From Streptococcus danieliae (lineage in GTDB: Bacteria > Bacillota > Bacilli > Lactobacillales > Streptococcaceae): a DNA stretch of 62,939 nucleotides. The stretch's first letter is position 1. Each line of letters starts with the position of its first letter. The stretch covers positions 1 through 62,939 of the forward strand of contig NZ_JACBXX010000134.1 in NCBI RefSeq assembly GCF_013415245.1, given 5' to 3'. Below the pieces are notes generated by a model. That model searched no databases and had not been told where the DNA came from. It was given only the letters and a program-made list of their open reading frames with translations. This document shows, in pieces, positions 57,707 through 62,939 of this stretch. The position numbers were made by a program, and so were the translations under genes.

Positions 57707-58897
57707 ATGATGAATAAAGTAGCTATTGTTGCTGCCTATCGCTCTGCCATCGGTAGTTTTGGAGGCAGTTTAAAAGATATTGAAATAGCTGATTTAGGAG
57801 CACAGGTCTTACGGACCGCCTTGGAGAAGAAAAACATACCAGCTGAGGTAGTGGATGAAGTCATTTTCGGAAATGTTTTCTCTGCTGGACATGGTCAAAA
57901 TATTGCTCGTCAAATAGCTGTTCGTGCCGGGATTCCAGAAACGACCTCTGCCTATACTGTCAATAAGGTTTGTGGTTCTGGTCTAAAGTCCGTCCTTCTA
58001 GCTGCACAATCGATTTTACTGGGTGACAATCACGTTGTTGTTGCTGGTGGTATTGAGATCATGAGTCAAGCTCCCTATCTCTCCAAAGCCAGTCGCTTTG
58101 GAAATAAGTTGGGGAACATGGTTTTAGAAGACTCTCTGTTAAAAGATGGTTTAACCGATGCCTTTCAAGACATTCATATGGGGATAACCGCCGAAAATGT
58201 TGCAGAAAAATATGATATTAGTCGGGAAGAACAAGATTCCTTTGCCTATTTAAGTCAAGAAAAAGCAGCTAAGGCCATTGCCAGCGGACGATTTGTGGAT
58301 GAAATTGTTCCAATCACCATTCGGGAAAGAAAGGGTGAGCGTGTTTTTCAAGAGGATGAATACCCTCGTCTAACACCGATCGAGAAATTGGCGACTTTAC
58401 GACCAGTTTTTAAACAGGATGGAACTGTCACGGCTGCCAATGCTTCGGGGATTAACGATGGCTGTGCCCTAGTCCTATTAATGTCTGAGGAAAAGGCGCG
58501 TGAACTTGGTGTAGAGGTTCTGGCCTATATTGAGTCCTATGCAACAAGTGGCTTGGATCCAGCCTATATGGGCTTGGGACCGATTCCAGCAACTCATAAA
58601 GCGCTTGAGAAAATTGGATTGACAACGGAGGTTTTAGACTTGGTTGAGTTGAATGAGGCTTTTGCGGCTCAAGCGATACCGGTCATTTCAGAACTCAAGC
58701 TAGATCCAAAAATAGTAAATGTGAATGGTGGGGCTATCGCACTTGGGCATCCAATTGGTGCGAGTGGAAGTCGGATCTTGGTGACCCTGATCCATGAATT
58801 GTTGAAACAAGAAAAGGAGTTAGGACTCTGCTCGCTTTGTATCGGAGGTGGTCAAGGAATTTCCTTGATTATTTCCAATGGACAAAGTCGTTTATAA
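57707..58897 (+). CDS. Acetyl-CoA C-acetyltransferase (thiolase)
   Basis: This enzyme condenses two acetyl-CoA into acetoacetyl-CoA, the first step of the mevalonate pathway. It is 396 aa. Catalytic Cys in NKVCGSGLKS (about 89), His in ALGHPIGASGSR, second Cys in LCSLCIGGGQG. In enterococci this activity is fused to HMG-CoA reductase; here it is a separate gene, 18 bases upstream of mvaS. Reverse use in degradation is possible but less likely in this setting. Confidence 0.94.
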   Translation: MMNKVAIVAAYRSAIGSFGGSLKDIEIADLGAQVLRTALEKKNIPAEVVDEVIFGNVFSAGHGQNIARQIAVRAGIPETTSAYTVNKVCGSGLKSVLLAAQSILLGDNHVVVAGGIEIMSQAPYLSKASRFGNKLGNMVLEDSLLKDGLTDAFQDIHMGITAENVAEKYDISREEQDSFAYLSQEKAAKAIASGRFVDEIVPITIRERKGERVFQEDEYPRLTPIEKLATLRPVFKQDGTVTAANASGINDGCALVLLMSEEKARELGVEVLAYIESYATSGLDPAYMGLGPIPATHKALEKIGLTTEVLDLVELNEAFAAQAIPVISELKLDPKIVNVNGGAIALGHPIGASGSRILVTLIHELLKQEKELGLCSLCIGGGQGISLIISNGQSRL

Positions 58898-58918
58898 GGA
58901 GTCAGGACAGAAGACATG

Positions 58919-60073
58919 ATGAAAATCGGAATTGATAAGATTGGCTTTGCGTTTCCAGAATTTGTATTGGATTTAGCTGACTTGGCTGCAGCTCGGAATG
59001 TCGATCCGAATAAATTTAAGATTGGACTACTGCAGTCGGAGATGGCAGTTGCTCCAGTGACACAAGACATTGTTAGCCTGGGAGCACAGGCAGCGGCATC
59101 GATTTTGACGGAAGAAGACAAGCAGGCCATTGACATGGTTATTGTAGGTACCGAGTCGGGTGTGGATCAGAGTAAGGCAGCAGCTGTGGTGATTCATGGT
59201 TTACTTGGGATTCAACCCTTTGCTCGCTCAATCGAAATGAAAGAAGCTTGTTATGGTGCAACGGCTGGCCTCAGTCTTGCCAAAACGCATATTGCTCAGA
59301 ATCCAGACTCAAAAGTTCTAGTGATTGCGAGTGATATTGCCAAATACGGGATTGCATCAGGTGGAGAGCCTACTCAGGGAGCTGGTGCTGTGGCGATGCT
59401 TGTAACAGCAGATCCAAGCATCTTGCTTCTAAATTCAGATAATGTTTGTCAAACACGGGATATCTATGATTTTTGGAGACCCAATGATGACAAATACCCA
59501 CGTGTGGATGGGAAATACTCAACTGAGCAGTATACAGACTGTTTGACCACTACCTTTGATTATTACAAGCAAAAGACTGGCAAAGACCTTGAAGATTTTG
59601 CAGCGATGTGTTTACACATCCCTTTCCCCAAACAGGGGTTAAAAGGTTTGCGTGCAATTGCGAGTAACGAGGATACCTTGAGTCGTCTTACAGAACGTTT
59701 CCATGAGGCGATTGTTTACAATCAAGTGGTTGGGAATATTTATACCGGATCAATTTTCCTTTCCTTCTTGTCCTTGCTTGAAAATTCTCAAGCACTTACA
59801 GCTGGGGATGAAATTTTATTCTATAGCTATGGAAGTGGAGCTGTCTGTGAAATTTTCAGTGGCTGCCTAGTCGAAGGATATAAAGATTATCTTCAAGAGA
59901 ACCGAATGGCTGATCTAAACCAACGGACCAAGCTTTCAGTTGAGGAGTATGAAAAAATCTTCTTTGAAGAGATCGTTTTGGATGAAGCTGGTAATTCCAT
60001 TGATTTGAATTCAGATGAAAGTCCTTACGCTTTAGAGAAGGTAGTCGAGTTCAAACGGATTTATCATTCGTAA
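58919..60073 (+). CDS. mvaS: Hydroxymethylglutaryl-CoA synthase
   Basis: MvaS joins acetyl-CoA and acetoacetyl-CoA into HMG-CoA. It is 384 aa from the ATG at 58919 (MKIGIDKIGFAFPEF), as in relatives; an ATG directly before it is an alternative. Catalytic Glu region MVIVGTESGVDQSKAA, catalytic Cys in EMKEACYGATAGLSL, and FLHIPF-like CLHIPFPKQGLKG containing the His. It lies between thiolase and mvaA. Confidence 0.96.
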   Translation: MKIGIDKIGFAFPEFVLDLADLAAARNVDPNKFKIGLLQSEMAVAPVTQDIVSLGAQAAASILTEEDKQAIDMVIVGTESGVDQSKAAAVVIHGLLGIQPFARSIEMKEACYGATAGLSLAKTHIAQNPDSKVLVIASDIAKYGIASGGEPTQGAGAVAMLVTADPSILLLNSDNVCQTRDIYDFWRPNDDKYPRVDGKYSTEQYTDCLTTTFDYYKQKTGKDLEDFAAMCLHIPFPKQGLKGLRAIASNEDTLSRLTERFHEAIVYNQVVGNIYTGSIFLSFLSLLENSQALTAGDEILFYSYGSGAVCEIFSGCLVEGYKDYLQENRMADLNQRTKLSVEEYEKIFFEEIVLDEAGNSIDLNSDESPYALEKVVEFKRIYHS

Positions 60074-60106
60074 GAGGGGACGGAAGTCCCCTTTTTAGAA
60101 AAGGAA

Positions 60107-61372
60107 ATGATATCAATGTTTTCAGGTTTTTATAAGCGTTCAAGACAGGATCGCATTGCAATCCTCCACAAAGAAAAAAATCTGGCAGAGGAGAATTTGG
60201 TTACTTTAGTCGAAGATACCAATTTGCCGGAGACGGTTGCAGGAAAGATGGTTGAAAACCATCTAGGAACCTTTTCTCTTCCTTTTGCGGTTTTGCCAGA
60301 GATTCGTGTGGATGGCCAGAGCTATTCGGTTCCCATGGTAACGGAGGAACCTTCTGTGGTCGCGGCAGCTTCTTTCGGGGCCAAAATTATTGGTCGTTCA
60401 GGTGGTTTTGAAACCTGTATGAACAAGCGTCAGATGATTGGACAAGTGGCGCTTTTTGAAGTGGAAAATGTCGAAAAGGCCCAAGAGTCTATCCAGAAAG
60501 AAGCAGAAAGCCTTCTACAGATAGCCAATCAAGCTTATCCTTCTATCGTGAAAAGAGGTGGGGGTGCACGTCAGCTGACGGTTGAGGTAAAAGAGAGCTT
60601 TTTGATTGTCTATCTCCATGTCGATGTGCAAGAGGCTATGGGAGCGAATATCTTGAATACTATGCTGGAAGCTCTCAAGGAGCCTCTGGAAGCGATGAGT
60701 CAGGGCAAGACCTTGATGGGGATTCTTTCCAATTATGCTACAGATTCATTGGTAACAAGCCGGTGTCAAGTTCTTATTTCCAATCTCGCACTGAACAAAG
60801 CAGATGCTGCCCATTTAGCTGATAAAATTGCCTTGGCTAGTTTGTTGGCTCAGGTGGATCCCTATCGAGCAGCAACCCACAATAAAGGGATTTTTAATGG
60901 AATTGATGCAGTTGTTGTTGCGACCGGGAATGATTGGCGTGCGATTGAAGCTGGTGCCCATGCCTATGCTAGCCGCGATGGGGCTTACAGAGGTTTATCA
61001 ACTTGGAAGGTTGAAGGGGATAATCTTATCGGAGAGATTAGCCTTCCCTTACCAATTGCAACTGTAGGTGGATCCATTGGCCTCAATCCCAAAGTTGCTG
61101 CATCCTTCGATATGCTGGGGAATGTGAAAGCTAAGGAATTAGCGGCTATCATTGCCTCCGTTGGTCTTTGCCAAAATTTTGCGGCCTTAAGGGCACTGGT
61201 GACAACTGGAATCCAATCAGGCCATATGAAATTACAGCTTCAATCGCTGGCCTTACATGCTGGTGCCCAGGTTGAAGAAGTGGCGGACTTAGTGGCTGCA
61301 TTGCGAAAAACTGCTCATCCAAACTTGCAGACAGCTAAGGAGCTGCTGAAAGACCTGAGAAGCTCGATTTAG
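60107..61372 (+). CDS. mvaA: Class II hydroxymethylglutaryl-CoA reductase
   Basis: MvaA reduces HMG-CoA to mevalonate with NAD(P)H. It is 421 aa, with an ATG at 60107 after GAAAAGGAA. Class II features: ENHLGTFSLPFAVLPEIRVDGQSYSVPMVTEEPSVVAAAS (catalytic Glu in TEEPS), VDPYRAATHNKGIFNGIDAV, and ATGNDWRAIEAGAHAYASRDG. The small domain with catalytic His lies near the C-terminus (LQSLALHAGAQ). With the neighbouring genes this completes acetyl-CoA to mevalonate. Confidence 0.96.
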   Translation: MISMFSGFYKRSRQDRIAILHKEKNLAEENLVTLVEDTNLPETVAGKMVENHLGTFSLPFAVLPEIRVDGQSYSVPMVTEEPSVVAAASFGAKIIGRSGGFETCMNKRQMIGQVALFEVENVEKAQESIQKEAESLLQIANQAYPSIVKRGGGARQLTVEVKESFLIVYLHVDVQEAMGANILNTMLEALKEPLEAMSQGKTLMGILSNYATDSLVTSRCQVLISNLALNKADAAHLADKIALASLLAQVDPYRAATHNKGIFNGIDAVVVATGNDWRAIEAGAHAYASRDGAYRGLSTWKVEGDNLIGEISLPLPIATVGGSIGLNPKVAASFDMLGNVKAKELAAIIASVGLCQNFAALRALVTTGIQSGHMKLQLQSLALHAGAQVEEVADLVAALRKTAHPNLQTAKELLKDLRSSI

Positions 61373-61390
61373 TAGTTGGACAAAGGAGTA

Positions 61391-61434
61391 AGGTGTGGAG
61401 TGGGGCTAAGCTTTTAGCTTAGTTCCACCCCACC
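61391..61434 (+). terminator. Terminator after mvaA
   Basis: AGGTGTGGAGTGGGGCTAAGC and GCTTAGTTCCACCCCACCT form a long stem around TTTTA. The following bases (CTTCATTTTG) are only moderately T-rich. Confidence 0.75.
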
Positions 61435-61478
61435 TCTTCATTTTGTTGCTGATTTTTTTAAAAAAGTTACTTTTTCGC

Positions 61479-61507
61479 TTGCAATTGGTCTTGGTCTATG
61501 TTATGAT
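61479..61507 (+). promoter_or_regulatory. Promoter of rplJ-rplL
   Basis: TTGCAA (61479-61484), a 17-base spacer and TATGAT (61502-61507) precede the long leader of rplJ. Confidence 0.75.
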
Positions 61508-61514
61508 TATTAAC

Positions 61515-61670
61515 GGTTTGAAAAAACTGCCTAAGACAGTAGGGGAGTTCAACTCATAAGAATCCTACCGAGGACAAAACGTATTGAATAAATAACGGTT
61601 TGTACTTTCGTGTCTAGGTTTGGGTGCGAATTTTTTATTTGCCCCAAGCAAAATAAAAACGGAGGTAAAC
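61515..61670 (+). promoter_or_regulatory. Ribosomal protein L10 leader
   Basis: The leader includes AGACAGTAGGGGAG and CCTACCGAGG (61533-61573), the pairing pattern of the L10 leader bound by the L10-L12 complex for autoregulation, followed by TGTCTAGG and the AACGGAGGT ribosome binding site. Identification rests on the motif pattern and position. Confidence 0.8.
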
Positions 61671-61675
61671 ATACA

Positions 61676-62176
61676 ATGAGTGAAGCAAGTATTGCTAAAA
61701 AAGCCGAATTAGTAGATGTTGTTGCTGAGAAAATGAAAGCTGCTGCATCTATCGTCGTTGTGGACGCTCGTGGTTTGACAGTAGAACAAGATACAGTTCT
61801 TCGTCGTAACCTACGCGGAAGCGAAGTCGAGTACAAAGTAATCAAGAACTCTATTCTTCGTCGTGCAGCTGAAAAAGCTGGACTTGAAGGAATGGAAGAT
61901 GTCTTTGTTGGACCATCTGCAGTTGCATTTTCAAATGAAGATGTTGTTGCACCAGCAAAAATCTTGAATGACTTTTCTAAAGAAGCTGAAGCGCTTGAAA
62001 TCAAAGGTGGTGCCATTGAAGGTGCTGTCGCAAGCAAGGATGAAATCATGGCCTTGGCTACATTGCCAAACCGCGAAGGACTTCTTTCTATGCTCCTTTC
62101 TGTACTTCAAGCCCCAGTTCGCAACGTTGCTCTTGCAGTCAAAGCGGTTGCAGACGACAAAGAAGGTGCAGCTTAA
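61676..62176 (+). CDS. rplJ: 50S ribosomal protein L10
   Basis: L10 forms the base of the ribosomal stalk. It is 166 aa from the ATG at 61676 ([20 protein letters not shown]), after ACGGAGG; an earlier in-frame start at 61610 is in the leader. [42 protein letters not shown] and the C-terminal helix that binds L12 dimers are visible. Confidence 0.97.
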   Translation: MSEASIAKKAELVDVVAEKMKAAASIVVVDARGLTVEQDTVLRRNLRGSEVEYKVIKNSILRRAAEKAGLEGMEDVFVGPSAVAFSNEDVVAPAKILNDFSKEAEALEIKGGAIEGAVASKDEIMALATLPNREGLLSMLLSVLQAPVRNVALAVKAVADDKEGAA

Positions 62177-62236
62177 TCCAAGTTGCCTAGTCTTATAGAC
62201 ACATTTTATTAAAAAATTTTTTTGGAGGAAATCACA

Positions 62237-62605
62237 ATGGCATTGAACATTGAAAACATTATTGCTGAAATTAAAGAAGCTTCAATCCTTGAGCTTAACG
62301 ATCTTGTAAAAGCGATCGAAGAAGAGTTTGGTGTAACTGCAGCTGCTCCTGTAGCTGTTGCTGCTGCTGGCGCTGCTGACGCAGGTGCTGCTAAAGATTC
62401 ATTCGACGTTGAGTTGACTTCTGCTGGAGACAAAAAAGTCGGCGTTATCAAAGTTGTACGTGAAATCACTGGTCTTGGTCTTAAAGAAGCAAAAGAGCTT
62501 GTTGACGGTGCACCAGCAATGGTTAAAGAAGGCGTTGCAACTGCAGAAGCTGAAGAACTTAAAGCTAAATTGGAAGAAGCAGGAGCATCTGTTACTCTTA
62601 AATAA
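62237..62605 (+). CDS. rplL: 50S ribosomal protein L7/L12
   Basis: L12 dimers form the stalk that recruits translation factors. It is 122 aa: N-terminal dimerisation part [24 protein letters not shown], an Ala-rich hinge (about 38-55), and the globular domain [36 protein letters not shown]. Start follows TTTGGAGGAAATCACA. A strong terminator follows. Confidence 0.98.
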   Translation: MALNIENIIAEIKEASILELNDLVKAIEEEFGVTAAAPVAVAAAGAADAGAAKDSFDVELTSAGDKKVGVIKVVREITGLGLKEAKELVDGAPAMVKEGVATAEAEELKAKLEEAGASVTLK

Positions 62606-62637
62606 TAGAGTTCTGCACCAAGTAGCTTAAAAACCGA

Positions 62638-62671
62638 AAAAAACCGCTAGTCTGAGGACTGGCGGTTTTTT
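62638..62671 (+). terminator. Terminator after rplL
   Basis: AAAACCGCTAGTC and GACTGGCGGTTTT pair around TGAG and end in six T. The next base begins the structured segment at 62672. Confidence 0.9.
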
Positions 62672-62836
62672 GTCCGTACGACGGGCATGTCGTATATCTG
62701 AGGTGCAAGTCCTCTGTGGGCACCTGCTACCGGTGAACCCAATAGCGACTCCCAAGCCTGACTATCGTGAGGTAGCGGGGAGAGGAAGGGATAGCGAAAT
62801 CGTGGCTCTACGGTAAGCGCGCTATAACCAAGTATA
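62672..62836 (+). ncRNA. Structured segment after the rplL terminator (possible group II intron 5' remnant)
   Basis: G+C-rich and hairpin-dense: TACGAC/GTCGTA (62677-62694), GAGG/CCTC around TGCAAGT (62700-62714), and GGG-CACC/GGTG-CCC (62718-62740), then AAGCCTGACTATCGTGAGGTAGC and AGCGAAATCGTGGCT. GAGGTGCAAGTCCTC and the following pattern resemble group II intron domain I. Its start directly after a terminator T-run is where class C introns insert. No reverse transcriptase is in the window. Identity is inference. Confidence 0.4.
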
Positions 62837-62838
62837 TG

Positions 62839-62877
62839 AAAAAGGTTCCAGAGTTGATTGACTCGGGAACCTTTTTT
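62839..62877 (+). terminator. Terminator after the structured segment
   Basis: AAAAAGGTTCC-A-GAGT and ACTC-G-GGAACCTTTTTT pair with one mismatch around TGATTG, with a T-run. It closes the segment that begins at 62672. Nothing gene-like is seen from 62878 to the window end. Confidence 0.85.
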
Positions 62878-62939
62878 ATTGACAATTCTTCTGTATGATT
62901 TCAGACCATGGCAAATAGTCCTCTAGAACCTCTATTTGT

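Overview
The window is chromosomal DNA of a Streptococcus. The gene order nrdR-dnaB-dnaI-der, the scpA-scpB-rluB-yidD run, the manLMN-manO locus, a mevalonate pathway instead of MEP, and the ECF transporter subunit RibU all fit that genus. Codon use looks like a moderate-GC streptococcus. I cannot name the species from sequence alone. No tRNA, rRNA, prophage or CRISPR array was seen.

Layout. 1-4.2 kb: DNA replication and ribosome assembly (nrdR, dnaB, dnaI, der). 4.3-15.5 kb: SNF2 helicase, murC, mltG and greA, then the acyP-yidC pair on the minus strand, an rRNA methyltransferase, a Bax-inhibitor-like membrane protein and YneF. 15.5-26 kb: a tightly overlapping plus-strand series (murI, rdgB, phosphodiesterase, cbpB, xerD-like, scpA, scpB, rluB, yidD), then trmL, ribU, a PAP2 phosphatase, an rRNA methylase and a Na+/H+ antiporter. 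26-34 kb, minus strand: exoA, serS behind a T-box, the mannose PTS (manLMN, manO), adhP and a Cof phosphatase. 34-36.8 kb: a DUF1361 membrane protein, tsaE, a GNAT and a LytR-CpsA-Psr protein. 36.8-38.5 kb: a decayed ISL3-family element whose right end is interrupted by a compact structured RNA-like sequence. 38.5-39.8 kb: rpsT and coaA on the minus strand. 39.9-52.1 kb: a nucleoside salvage and uptake locus (pdp, deoC, cdd, three BMP/PnrA lipoproteins, one ABC importer) with a MacB-like ABC pair in the middle. 52.2-53.6 kb: an SDR and a broken FrnE/DsbA gene. 53.8-61.4 kb: every enzyme from acetyl-CoA to IPP/DMAPP. 61.5-62.6 kb: rplJ-rplL behind an L10 leader, followed by a short structured segment.

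How the genes work together. The nucleoside locus imports nucleosides (lipoproteins plus NupABC), deaminates cytidine (Cdd), phosphorolyses pyrimidine nucleosides (Pdp) and cleaves deoxyribose-5-phosphate (DeoC). The man operon and adhP each have a promoter overlapping a catabolite-response-like site, which fits control by carbon source. The mevalonate block supplies isoprenoid precursors for the undecaprenyl carrier.

The most unusual observations are these. A roughly 140-nt RNA-like fold sits inside the ISL3 remnant, and its 3' part recurs at the left edge of the window. A second structured segment starts directly after the rplL terminator. The nucleoside locus has three divergent substrate-binding lipoproteins. 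Three RNA-modification genes have promoters so close to the ATG that their mRNAs are probably leaderless.
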